64,000 bases of DNA from Palsa-504 sp963705835. GTDB lineage: Bacteria > Actinomycetota > Actinomycetes > Streptosporangiales > Streptosporangiaceae. The position numbers and the translations under genes were made by a program. Of this stretch, positions 51,087 to 58,179 are shown piece after piece. The stretch lies in NCBI GenBank assembly GCA_963705835.1, contig CAVPLC010000034.1, positions 1-64,000 of the forward strand, given 5' to 3'. The number at the start of each line of letters is the position of its first letter. Position 1 is the first letter of the stretch. The notes under the pieces are model-generated. The model worked only from the letters and a program-made list of their open reading frames with translations. It searched no databases and had not been told where the DNA came from.

Positions 51087-51482
51087 TCATGTCACGGCGA
51101 CCCGGGCGGAACGCCCGGCCACGGGCGCGGCACGCCGGGAGCGCCCGGCGTTCCGGGCCGCCTCAGCCACGCTGACATGGACAGCGAAGGCATCGATCAG
51201 CCGGGTCAGGGCAAGGACCCGCAGCACCTGATGCTGCGGCGCGGCTAGCAGCAGGTCACCCCCGGCATACCGCGCCAGCTTCCGCCCGCGCGCCAGCGCC
51301 GCCACGCCGCTGGAATCGATGAACTCCAGCCCGGCCAGATCGACGATAATCTCCGGCTCGCGGGCCGCGACCACGGCGAGCGCACCCGCAACACCCGCGG
51401 CGTCTGCCACGTCAAGCTCTCCGCGCAGCACGACGATAACGTGACCGTCGCAGTCGCGGGTACTCAAGTCCACATTGAACAT
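51087..51482 (-). CDS. STAS-domain anti-sigma factor antagonist
   Basis: 131 aa from ATG 51482, with GGAAGG upstream; the longer frame to 51539 adds an unconvincing leader. STAS fold: VDLSTRDCDGHVIVVLRGEL, then DLAGLEFIDSSGVAALARGR. The serine in IDSSGV is the expected phosphorylation site controlled by an RsbW-type kinase. It would release a sigma factor by binding its anti-sigma partner. No kinase lies in this cluster; the closest HATPase domain is in the MEDS protein at 38-39 kb. Confidence 0.88.
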   Translation of the reverse strand: MFNVDLSTRDCDGHVIVVLRGELDVADAAGVAGALAVVAAREPEIIVDLAGLEFIDSSGVAALARGRKLARYAGGDLLLAAPQHQVLRVLALTRLIDAFAVHVSVAEAARNAGRSRRAAPVAGRSARVAVT

Positions 51483-51745
51483 AGGGACGCCTTCCTGCTT
51501 CGGCAGCAAGGCGGGGTCCCGACCCGGCGGCGAGTTCACCAGCTCTCACAACGGATACTACCTCGAACGCCCGCCGCTGTCCTGGCTGGGTGATCCCGCA
51601 ACGGGGCCACGCGCCGTCAGGGCAACGGGCCGACGGGAAGCCTGCCCGTACTACAGTCGATTGCCGCAGGCCATACCGTTCAGGAACGGCAGTACCGCTG
51701 ATCTGCCCGCGGCCTGCGCACAAGCGATCAGCGTCGGCCGCAGAT

Positions 51746-52612
51746 TCATGGCCCGTTGGCGGCGGGATGCTCCTCCGGGTCGAGCAGGCGCGAGCGCAGG
51801 TAGCCCAGCGCGTGGGCGCGCAGCCGGGAGACGCGCATCTGGGAGATGCGGAGCCGCTGGCCGATCTGCACCTGGGTCATGCCGCCGCGAAAGTCCATCA
51901 GCAGAATCTCCTGCTCACGCGGGGGCAGCTCGCCCCAGTGCGCGGCGACGGCCTGCATGCCGAGCATGTGCTCGATCCGCGGATCCTCCTCGCCGAGATA
52001 GTCCGCCAGGATGATCATGCTGGGCTGACCGGCCAGCGGCGCGTCCAGCGAGTACGGCCAGAAGGCCAGCTCCGCCCGCCGGGCCTGCCGCAGGTCATCC
52101 CCGCTGACCCCCAGGTGCCGGGCCATATCGGATTCGGTCGGCGTACGGCCCAGCTCCTGGGCCAGCCGCCAGGTCGCCTCGCGGACTTCCAGGACCAGCT
52201 CCTGCACCGGGCGCTTGACCCGGACCTGCCAGCGCTTGTCCCGGAAGTGCCGCTTGAGCTCGCCGCTGATGCACGGCCGCGCGTACGTGGCCAGGCTGCA
52301 GCAGACGGCCGGATCGAAGTTGCCGATCGCCTTCAGCAAGCCGACATACCCCACCTGCATCAGGTCCTCCGCCGGCTCAGGGCTGCTCAGGTACGGTCGC
52401 ACGCAGGACCGGACCAGGCCCTGGTAGCGGGTGACCAGCAGCTCACACGCCGCCGCACCCCGCTCGCTGGCCTGCGGCGACAACCGGACGATGTCTAGCA
52501 GTGCCTGGTCATCCAGCCCGGCCAGGTCCGTCTTGAGCTTCTGGTCTGCCGGGGCGAGCGAACCCGGCACGGATTCCGCGGCAGATACTGTTCCTGAAGA
52601 CACCGCCGCCAT
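51746..52612 (-). CDS. SigB/SigF/SigG-type RNA polymerase sigma factor
   Basis: About 288 aa from ATG 52612 (GAGG upstream); ATG 52675 is an alternative without a site. Region 2: VTRYQGLVRSCVRPYLSSPE, PAEDLMQVGYVGLLKAIGNF. Region 3: VQELVLEVREATWRLAQELG, RTPTESDMARHLGVSGDD. Region 4: LPPREQEILLMDFRGGMTQV, IGQRLRISQMRVSRLRAHAL. This is the general-stress/sporulation group controlled by partner switching. Placed between two STAS genes on the same strand, strongly suggesting a regulatory unit. Confidence 0.92.
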   Translation of the reverse strand: MAAVSSGTVSAAESVPGSLAPADQKLKTDLAGLDDQALLDIVRLSPQASERGAAACELLVTRYQGLVRSCVRPYLSSPEPAEDLMQVGYVGLLKAIGNFDPAVCCSLATYARPCISGELKRHFRDKRWQVRVKRPVQELVLEVREATWRLAQELGRTPTESDMARHLGVSGDDLRQARRAELAFWPYSLDAPLAGQPSMIILADYLGEEDPRIEHMLGMQAVAAHWGELPPREQEILLMDFRGGMTQVQIGQRLRISQMRVSRLRAHALGYLRSRLLDPEEHPAANGP

Positions 52613-52885
52613 GCCAACCTCGGTTTCGCAAAAGGCCGAATAAGAACCGCCGAGGTCTAGGGCAGATAGGTACATAAATCGTGCGCTCGGGGAATGATGA
52701 CGTCTTCCCCGCTCATCGCCAGGCTAGGCCACAGTAACGGTGACGGCAATGCCCGCCTGCCGCTAAACCACCTGATCAGTCGTAATCAGTCAGGCCGCGG
52801 TTGCCCCTCCGGGCGGACGCCGCTTAACGCAGGTGTCACGCGGCAGCGGGCGGACCGGCGAATGACGGGCAGCGCGGCATACCGG

Positions 52886-53302
52886 CTACCGGGTGCCGGA
52901 TCGGGTAACCATGGCGGCGGGGGGCCGCTGCGGCGCCGCCGGCGACCACGGCTGAACCTGTCTTGCGCTGCTCGCGGCCTCTTCCACGCTCGGGTACACC
53001 GTGAAGACATCGATCAGGCCGGTGGCTTCCAGAATCTGTCGCACCGGTTGCTGCGGGGCGGCCAAGGGCAGGTCACCGCCGCTTCGCCGAGTCCATTTCC
53101 GTACTCGCAGCAGCACCGACAGACCGCTGTAGCCGATGCCCTCCAGGTCCGCCAGGTCCACGATAACCCACGGCCCGCAGGCCGCCACCGCCGCGATCAG
53201 ATGCGACGCGACACTCGGGACGTCGGCCACGCTAAGCATCCCGCGCAGGGCGATGACTGCCTGACCGTCGAAGTCATCGATGCTGAGCTCCACGTTAAGC
53301 AT
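52886..53302 (-). CDS. STAS-domain anti-sigma factor antagonist (second copy)
   Basis: 138 aa. VELSIDDFDGQAVIALRGML, then VDLADLEGIGYSGLSVLLRV, where the phosphorylatable Ser is in GYSGL rather than DSSG, and LPLAAPQQPVRQILEATGLI. The C-terminal 25 residues are disordered. Precedes the SigF-like gene in transcription order (210-base gap). It is paralogous to the STAS protein on the other side of sigF, so the two may answer different kinases. Confidence 0.86.
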   Translation of the reverse strand: MLNVELSIDDFDGQAVIALRGMLSVADVPSVASHLIAAVAACGPWVIVDLADLEGIGYSGLSVLLRVRKWTRRSGGDLPLAAPQQPVRQILEATGLIDVFTVYPSVEEAASSARQVQPWSPAAPQRPPAAMVTRSGTR

Positions 53303-53466
53303 GAGCTTCCTTCATGATCTGGCAGCCAGGCGGGAGACCGGGCCCAGCGGCCAACTCGCTCAAACCAGATGTCAATGGTCACCAGGCATCCCGGGATGAC
53401 CGATGGCGGATAAGTCACTGCCCGGCGAGCAGGCGGCCCGCCTTGAATCAGCACGGCCGGGACGGC

Positions 53467-53670
53467 TTACGGCCCGGCTGGCTGGGTTATCTGCCGCTGG
53501 CAGCCGGGACAGTCAGCCAAGGGCAATCTGCTAGCCGGCGGCCAGTACACGAACTTGTCCGTTCGGCAGTAGATGCACAGCACGGATCGGATGACATCGG
53601 GTGGTTGCTCAGGCCGCGCTGTGGTGATCGCCGCACGTCCGCCGGGCTGCCTGATCGCAGAGTCCGTCAT
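53467..53670 (-). CDS. Small zinc-ribbon-like hypothetical protein (67 aa)
   Basis: From ATG 53670 (GCGAGG upstream). CIYCRTDKFVYWPPASRLPL and ADCPGCQRQ provide two CxxC pairs about 25 residues apart, the spacing of a zinc ribbon. No family recognised. The gene stands alone between the STAS gene and the TetR region. Confidence 0.45.
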   Translation of the reverse strand: MTDSAIRQPGGRAAITTARPEQPPDVIRSVLCIYCRTDKFVYWPPASRLPLADCPGCQRQITQPAGP

Positions 53671-53910
53671 GTGCCTCGCCGCCTTCAACGCGGGAACCGC
53701 TAGCGGCGAGGGAGCACATGGTCCGGACAGATCCAGGCGCGCTAAGTGAAACTACTGTCGCACGAATCGACGGGAGAGGCAATCCGCCGCCGGTACCCGC
53801 ACCTGCCCGCGTCAGCTCACAAATGCGACAGCCAAGGGACGTGGACGACCGGAGCACCCGCACGGGCGGGTGGGCTGACCGGTGCGTCGGGGATCACAGG
53901 ATCACGATCC
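53671..53910. other. Non-coding interval
   Basis: No open frame with family-like sequence or ribosome-binding site was seen here. The interval (with the hairpin and operator that follow) separates the stress-signalling run from the TetR/membrane-protein island. Confidence 0.5.
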
Positions 53911-53961
53911 CGAACGGCCGTGGTGACAGCCTTGTGCAGGGCTGTAACCACGAACCGTTCG
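53911..53961. repeat. Long imperfect hairpin upstream of TetR gene
   Basis: Outer arms CGAACGG (53911-53917) and CCGTTCG (53955-53961). Inner arms GTGGTGACAGCC (53920-53931) and GGCTGTAACCAC (53940-53951) pair at 11 of 12 positions around an 8-base loop. It ends 82 bases before the TGTAGATCTAC site. Possible terminator, attenuator or small structured RNA. Confidence 0.55.
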
Positions 53962-54030
53962 GAGTTAAAAATGCTCTTTGCCAGCGGTCCCGAAGGTGCG
54001 GGCCCGCTACAGCCGACGTTTCCGCTAGGA

Positions 54031-54054
54031 TATTGTCTACGTTGTAGATCTACT
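54031..54054. promoter_or_regulatory. TetR operator, GTAGATCTAC type (site A)
   Basis: GTAGATCTAC (54044-54053) is a perfect 10-base palindrome; with flanking T and T it is 11/12 of TGTAGATCTACA. An extra half GTCTAC lies at 54035-54040, making a second dyad with GTAGAT. The site is about 40 bases upstream of the TetR ATG. It matches sites at 56616-56633 and 58146-58157. Confidence 0.7.
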
Positions 54055-54092
54055 CAGCGGAACCCGGCCGCATGAGAGAAGGTGCTGTTGCG

Positions 54093-54878
54093 ATGACCCG
54101 GCCGCCGGCCGACCGGACCGTCCAAGATGCTGACGCGCACCGGGACGGCAAGATCACCCGCGACGTGGTGCTGACCACGGCGCTGGAGATCATCGACCGC
54201 GACGGGGCCGACGGCTTGTCAATGCGCCGCCTCGCCCGCGCCCTGGACCGGGACCCGATGATTCTCTACCGGCACGCGCCGAGCAAGGCAGCGCTGCTGG
54301 ACGGCGTCGCCGAGACCGTGCTCGCCCAGCTCAAGGTCGACCCCGCCGACCCCGACTGGGCTGGCCAGCTCCGCGCCGTCGCCCGCGACTACCGGGCGCT
54401 GGCGCTGGCCCACCCGCACGTAGTGCCGCTGCTGGTCACCCGGCCCCTGGCCACACCGCTCGCGCTGCGCCCCCCGGGCACCCTGCGCCCGCTCGAAGAC
54501 GTCCTCACCCTACTCACCCGGGCCGGCTTCAGCGGCCCCGACGCGCTGCACATCTACCGGGCCCTGTTCGGCTTCCTGCACGGCCACGTGCTCAACGAAC
54601 TGCAAGAACTCGTCGACAACCCGGACGAGACCGACGACCTGCTGCGGCTGGGCCTGCACCGGCTGCCGATCGGCGAATTCCCCCTGCTGCGCAGCCTCGC
54701 CCCCGTCCTGGCCGCCTACGACGGCGCCGCCGAACTCGAACGCGGCCTCGACATCCTCCTCACCGGCCTAGCAACCACGCTGCCCCCGCCAGACGGGGCG
54801 CGGTCCTCCAGCCAGGCAGTGCCTCCCGCCAGCGACCCGCCCCTGGACGCCTGGACACCAACGGGCGTGCGCGAGTGA
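54093..54878 (+). CDS. TetR-family regulator (copy 1 of a paralogous pair)
   Basis: 261 aa from ATG 54093, with AGAAGG 10 bases upstream; ATG 54072 is an alternative. DNA-binding domain: KITRDVVLTTALEIIDRDGA, recognition helix LARALDRDPMILYRHAPSKA. A TetR_C_1-type ligand domain follows (RDYRALALAHPHVVPLLVTR, GFSGPDALHIYRALFGFLHG). It is nearly identical over its length to the TetR encoded on the opposite strand at 57344-58048, except for a longer tail. It probably represses itself through site A and, by site similarity, the paralogous membrane-protein genes. Confidence 0.9.
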   Translation: MTRPPADRTVQDADAHRDGKITRDVVLTTALEIIDRDGADGLSMRRLARALDRDPMILYRHAPSKAALLDGVAETVLAQLKVDPADPDWAGQLRAVARDYRALALAHPHVVPLLVTRPLATPLALRPPGTLRPLEDVLTLLTRAGFSGPDALHIYRALFGFLHGHVLNELQELVDNPDETDDLLRLGLHRLPIGEFPLLRSLAPVLAAYDGAAELERGLDILLTGLATTLPPPDGARSSSQAVPPASDPPLDAWTPTGVRE

Positions 54879-54989
54879 TCTGCCATTTAACACCGGCCAC
54901 CTCCTACCCCGCACGGACCCCGCACGTCGTGATGACGGCATCACCCTGGCCGGACTACGCTGGCTCTGTGCGGTATCCCATGCGGGGGA

Positions 54990-55388
54990 ATGACTGTGAG
55001 CACATGCGATGCCGCGGAGAGGAAGGCGGGCGTGTTCGAGGCGGGCGATATCCGGGAGTGGCGGGGCTACGACGTTGTTGACCCCGACGGTCACAAGATC
55101 GGGGAGCTGGAGGCCGTCTACGTCGACACGAGCACGGACCTGCCAGCGTTCGGCACCGTCAAGGTCGGGCTGCCCACCCGGCACCGGCTGGTGTTCGTTC
55201 CCCTGGCCCAGGCGACCGTGGGTCCCGGATACCTCAAGGTCGCTCACAGCAGGAAGCAAGTGAAGGATTCTCCCTCGATCGGCACCGACGGCGAACTGCC
55301 AGCGGCCGATGAAGAGGCCATCTTCAAGCACTACGGCCTGACATATCAGCCAGGAACCAGCGGTGAACGGCAACTGGCCCGCCGCTGA
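54990..55388 (+). CDS. PRC-barrel domain protein
   Basis: 132 aa. The PRC-barrel (about residues 22-95) reads EWRGYDVVDPDGHKIGELEA, VYVDTSTDLPAFGTVKVGLP, RLVFVPLAQATVGPGYLKVA. A C-terminal helical piece contains EEAIFKHYGL. Stand-alone PRC-barrel proteins in actinomycetes are membrane- or RNA-associated stress proteins of unclear function. The gene lies 25 bases before a small membrane protein on the same strand. Confidence 0.85.
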   Translation: MTVSTCDAAERKAGVFEAGDIREWRGYDVVDPDGHKIGELEAVYVDTSTDLPAFGTVKVGLPTRHRLVFVPLAQATVGPGYLKVAHSRKQVKDSPSIGTDGELPAADEEAIFKHYGLTYQPGTSGERQLARR

Positions 55389-55413
55389 CCAGTACGACTA
55401 AGCGGAGCATCAG

Positions 55414-55587
55414 ATGCTGGCCTTCTTCCTCCTCCTCGTGATCGTGGCGATCGTGCTCGGCCTCGTGGGTGTTGTCGTCAAGGGCCTGCTGTTCTTGCTG
55501 TTCATCGGCATTGCCGTGTTCCTCGGTGCCCTTCTCCTGGGTGCCCTGCGAATGCGGCGGCGACCCCGGAAGCCCCCGGCGCGGTAA
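55414..55587 (+). CDS. Small two-helix membrane protein (57 aa)
   Basis: ATG 55414 with GCGGAG about 7 bases upstream. Almost entirely hydrophobic: MLAFFLLLVIVAIVLGLVGV then LFLLFIGIAVFLGALLLGAL, closing with an Arg-rich cytosolic tail (RMRRRPRKPPAR). The pattern resembles the many tiny hydrophobic 'envelope stress' proteins found beside PRC-barrel and Rv1733c-like genes in actinomycetes. Probably co-transcribed with the PRC-barrel gene. Confidence 0.55.
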   Translation: MLAFFLLLVIVAIVLGLVGVVVKGLLFLLFIGIAVFLGALLLGALRMRRRPRKPPAR

Positions 55588-55606
55588 TCGATGGGAGCTG
55601 TGCGGG

Positions 55607-56239
55607 TCAGCGGCGGGTGGTCCATCGGGGCCCGGTCAGGGACCACGCGGATTCCCACGCCGCCAGCCGCCGCCGGTCGAGCACGAGCCGGCACAGCCCG
55701 TAGCAGACGAGCAAGGTCATCGCGGCCCCCCCGGCCACCGCGGCGCTCGCGGCCAGCGCGTTAACGATCATGGCGACCTGGCCGCCGGGAGGCGCGACCG
55801 GCTGACCCGAGCGATCCAGCCAGACCGGTATCCGGGCGCCCGCCGCCGCACCGAGGATGCCGGGCGCCGTCGAGGTGGTCAGCACGCCAGATTGCTCGCT
55901 GCCTCCCGGGTCGCGCCAGCGCGCCCCAGCCTGCACGGGTTGGGCCAGGCTGTCGTAAAACAACGGCCCGGCCTGACTCAGCACGGCCACAACCGGGCGC
56001 AGGCCAGCCGAGGCCGCACGCTGCGACTGATACGTGTGCGCGCCAAGGACGGATGCCACCGCCATGGCCGCGAGGAAGGCCGCGGTCAACGCCACCAGGA
56101 CCGTGCCCTCGATCCTGTCAACCGGCCGCCTGAGCGTGTTCCGCCCGGCCAGCCATCGCACCAGCCGGGACATCCGGCGAGGGCGGGCCCGGACCGGTTC
56201 TGATTCGGAGGATTGCACTGCGGGACTCCTGAAAGGCAC
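55607..56239 (-). CDS. Rv1733c-like membrane protein
   Basis: 210 aa. NTLRRPVDRIEGTVLVALTA opens with the N-x-L-R-R-x-x-D-R-I-E motif characteristic of Rv1733c-family proteins and continues into TM1 (about residues 47-70). A 70-residue extracytoplasmic loop contains PGILGAAAGARIPVWLDRSG. TM2 follows (about 155-180) with a basic C-terminus. In Mycobacterium the founding member is induced by hypoxia via DosR; I see no obvious DosR box upstream here. Convergent with the small membrane gene. Confidence 0.82.
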   Translation of the reverse strand: MPFRSPAVQSSESEPVRARPRRMSRLVRWLAGRNTLRRPVDRIEGTVLVALTAAFLAAMAVASVLGAHTYQSQRAASAGLRPVVAVLSQAGPLFYDSLAQPVQAGARWRDPGGSEQSGVLTTSTAPGILGAAAGARIPVWLDRSGQPVAPPGGQVAMIVNALAASAAVAGGAAMTLLVCYGLCRLVLDRRRLAAWESAWSLTGPRWTTRR

Positions 56240-56403
56240 ATCGCGGCCGGGCTAGTCGATGTACCGCCGGGGTCCTGAGCGGCGGATGCAGGGCAGGAGC
56301 CGCGTCGTGAATCGCGCCAGGAGCCCAGACTGTTCACTACCAAGATAACCCCTCAAGTCCGCTGATGGCGGCCTGCACGTGGCCTCGGATTCGACGTCGG
56401 ACG

Positions 56404-56517
56404 TCAGGACTGCGGGCCCAGGTTCCCGGCTGGCTGCCCGGCCGGGGAGCGGGGGATAACGACAGGCTCACCGTCGGCGGCGGGGTCGGCGGCGGCGCGG
56501 GCAGTCGGGGTGGTCAT
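56404..56517 (-). pseudogene. N-terminal remnant of a TetR gene (third copy)
   Basis: ATG 56517 begins MTTPTARAA then DPAADGE, the same N-terminus as the intact TetR at 57344-58048, in the same position and orientation relative to the neighbouring membrane-protein gene. After 17 residues the similarity stops and an unrelated short tail runs to TGA 56404. The nucleotide identity with 58007-58048 is high. It marks the left end of a tandem duplication in which this copy of the repressor was largely deleted. Confidence 0.7.
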
Positions 56518-56573
56518 GACGGGGGCACCGTCCCCTCCTGATGAACGGCTGCAGGCCACCACCATATCCAAAC

Positions 56574-56633
56574 GATGTAGGTCTACGATGTTGACATCGT
56601 ACTATCTTGGTGTTTTACTGTAGATCTACAGTA
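56574..56633. promoter_or_regulatory. Promoter and paired TetR-type operators of membrane protein A (site B)
   Basis: TACGATGT-TG-ACATCGTA (56584-56601) is an 8-2-8 palindrome that overlaps the -35 hexamer TTGACA (56591-56596). TACTGTAGATCTACAGTA (56616-56633) is a perfect 18-base palindrome that overlaps the -10 candidate TACTGT (19-base spacing). The gene's ATG is at 56650. Both promoter elements therefore lie inside dyads, as expected for steric repression. Confidence 0.75.
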
Positions 56634-56649
56634 TAGAACGGAGCATCTC

Positions 56650-57207
56650 ATGATCGTCATTGCCGGGCTGGTCATCCTGGTCGCCGCGCTAATCCTCGGC
56701 GTGGCCGGCGTGCTGGCCAACGGCGGTCACGCCCATGCGGTGACCCATTTCACGGTGTTCGGCTATCACGTGACCGGCTCCACCGGCACCTTGTTCCTGT
56801 ATGGCATCGTCGTCGGCGCGCTGGCAATGCTCGGGCTGAGCCTGCTGGCAGCCGACGCCGGCCGTAGCTCGCGGCGCGATCTCGCGGCGAGGGCCTCGCT
56901 GGCGCAGTCCCGCCGCGAGACCGCCGCCGTCAGCCAGCACCGCGACGACCTGATCAGCGAGCGCGACAGCGCCCGCGCCTACACGGTGCTCGACGAACAA
57001 CGGAACTACACCGCCAGCACGCTCGGCGACGGCGACGCCAGCCCCCGGGCCGACCGCGATCCCGGCCGGCGCGACCCCCGGCCGGGCAGGCCGCACCTGG
57101 CCGCGCGCCGATCCGCCGGGCGGCCAGAAACGGTGCCCGGCCAGGCTGCCGATGCCCCCGCCGCTCAGACCCCCGCCAGCGCGCCCGCGCGCCCCGTCAC
57201 GTGGTAG
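56650..57207 (+). CDS. Small membrane protein A of duplicated module
   Basis: 185 aa. Helix 1 is residues 1-23 (IVIAGLVILVAALILGVAGV). A short outer loop with NGGHAHAVTHFTVFGYHVTG leads to helix 2 at about 47-70 (LFLYGIVVGALAMLGLSLLA). A cytosolic tail follows with a heptad-like stretch (ASLAQSRRETAAVSQHRDDL) and a disordered Pro/Arg-rich end. Very close to protein B (58180) over the first 75 residues. The family seems unnamed; the layout resembles small LapA-like envelope proteins. Expression is expected to be repressed by the neighbouring TetR. ATG 56650 has GGAG 6-7 bases upstream. Confidence 0.75.
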   Translation: MIVIAGLVILVAALILGVAGVLANGGHAHAVTHFTVFGYHVTGSTGTLFLYGIVVGALAMLGLSLLAADAGRSSRRDLAARASLAQSRRETAAVSQHRDDLISERDSARAYTVLDEQRNYTASTLGDGDASPRADRDPGRRDPRPGRPHLAARRSAGRPETVPGQAADAPAAQTPASAPARPVTW

Positions 57208-57343
57208 CCGAACACCGCGAAGGGGTGGGGGGAGCGCATGCCCGCTGCCGCCATTAGTCAGGACTCCGGCCACGTCGGCGACCACCGCCGCGATCCGGAC
57301 GAATTCCCTTTCGTATTACCTTCTCGGCGCGCGTGCGGACGGG

Positions 57344-58048
57344 TCAGGCTGGCTGGGGGGTCAGGGTGGTGGTCAGCCCGGTGAGCAGGATGTCGAGGCC
57401 GCGTTCGAGCTCGGCGGCGCCGTCGTAGGCGGCCAGGACGGCGGCCAGGCCGCGGAGCAGGGGGAAGTCGCCGATCGGCAGCCGGTGCAGGCCGAGCCGG
57501 AGCAGGTCGTCGGTCTCGTCGGGGCTGACGGTGAGTTCCTGGAGCTCGTCCAGGACGTGGCCGTGCAGGAAGCCGAACAGGGCCCGGTAGATGTGCAGGG
57601 CGTCGGGCCCGCTGAACCCGGCCCGGGTGAGCAGGGCCAGGATGTCCTCCAGGGGGCGCAAGGTGCCGGGAGGGCGCAGCCCGAGCGGGGTGGCCAGCGG
57701 CCGGGTGACGATCAGCGGCACCACGTGCGGGTGGGCCAGCGCCAGCGCGCGGAAGCGGCGGGCGACCTCGCGCAGCTGGCCGGCCCAGTCAGGGTCGGCG
57801 GAGTCGACGTGCAGCTGGGCCAGGACGGTCTCGGCGACGCCGTCGAGCAGGGCGGCCTTGCCCGGCGCGTGCCGGTAGAGGATCATCGGGTCCCGGTCCA
57901 GGGCGCGGGCCAGGCGGCGCATGGACAGCGCGTCGGCGCCGTCGCGGTCGATGATCTCCAGCGCGGCGGCCAGCACGACATCGCGGGTGATCTTGCCGCT
58001 GCCGTCGGCGGCGGGGCCGCCGGCGGCGCGGGCAGTCGGGGTGGTCAT
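57344..58048 (-). CDS. TetR-family regulator (copy 2 of a paralogous pair)
   Basis: 234 aa from ATG 58048, with AGGAGGGAAGG upstream; an in-frame start at 58081 exists without a site. KITRDVVLAAALEIIDRDGA, LARALDRDPMILYRHAPGKA and the same TetR_C_1-type effector domain as copy 1 (54093). Divergent from membrane protein B with a 131-base shared promoter region. It probably controls that gene and itself through the ACTGTACAGT and TGTAGATCTACA dyads. Ligand unknown. Confidence 0.9.
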   Translation of the reverse strand: MTTPTARAAGGPAADGSGKITRDVVLAAALEIIDRDGADALSMRRLARALDRDPMILYRHAPGKAALLDGVAETVLAQLHVDSADPDWAGQLREVARRFRALALAHPHVVPLIVTRPLATPLGLRPPGTLRPLEDILALLTRAGFSGPDALHIYRALFGFLHGHVLDELQELTVSPDETDDLLRLGLHRLPIGDFPLLRGLAAVLAAYDGAAELERGLDILLTGLTTTLTPQPA

Positions 58049-58087
58049 GCGATAGTGCCTTCCCTCCTGCAGATCTGTCATGTCAAC

Positions 58088-58157
58088 ACTGTACAGTACC
58101 GATGTAAGTCTACGATGTTGACATCACCTTACCTAGATGATTCACTGTAGATCTACA
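58088..58157. promoter_or_regulatory. Divergent promoter with TetR-type operators (site C)
   Basis: ACTGTACAGT (58088-58097) on the TetR side. The 25-base stretch 58101-58125 matches 56574-56598 at 24 positions and carries TTGACA (58118-58123). TGTAGATCTACA (58146-58157) overlaps the -10 candidate CACTGT (58143-58148). The common half-site is ACTGTA/TACAGT. The membrane protein B start is 23 bases further on. Confidence 0.72.
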
Positions 58158-58179
58158 CATAAACAAATTGGAGTACACC

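Noticed and set aside
55607..56239. DosR dormancy regulon around Rv1733c-like, Hsp20 and Usp genes
   Set aside because: I found no GGGACTTTNGTCCC-like box upstream of these genes by eye, so a DosR link cannot be claimed.
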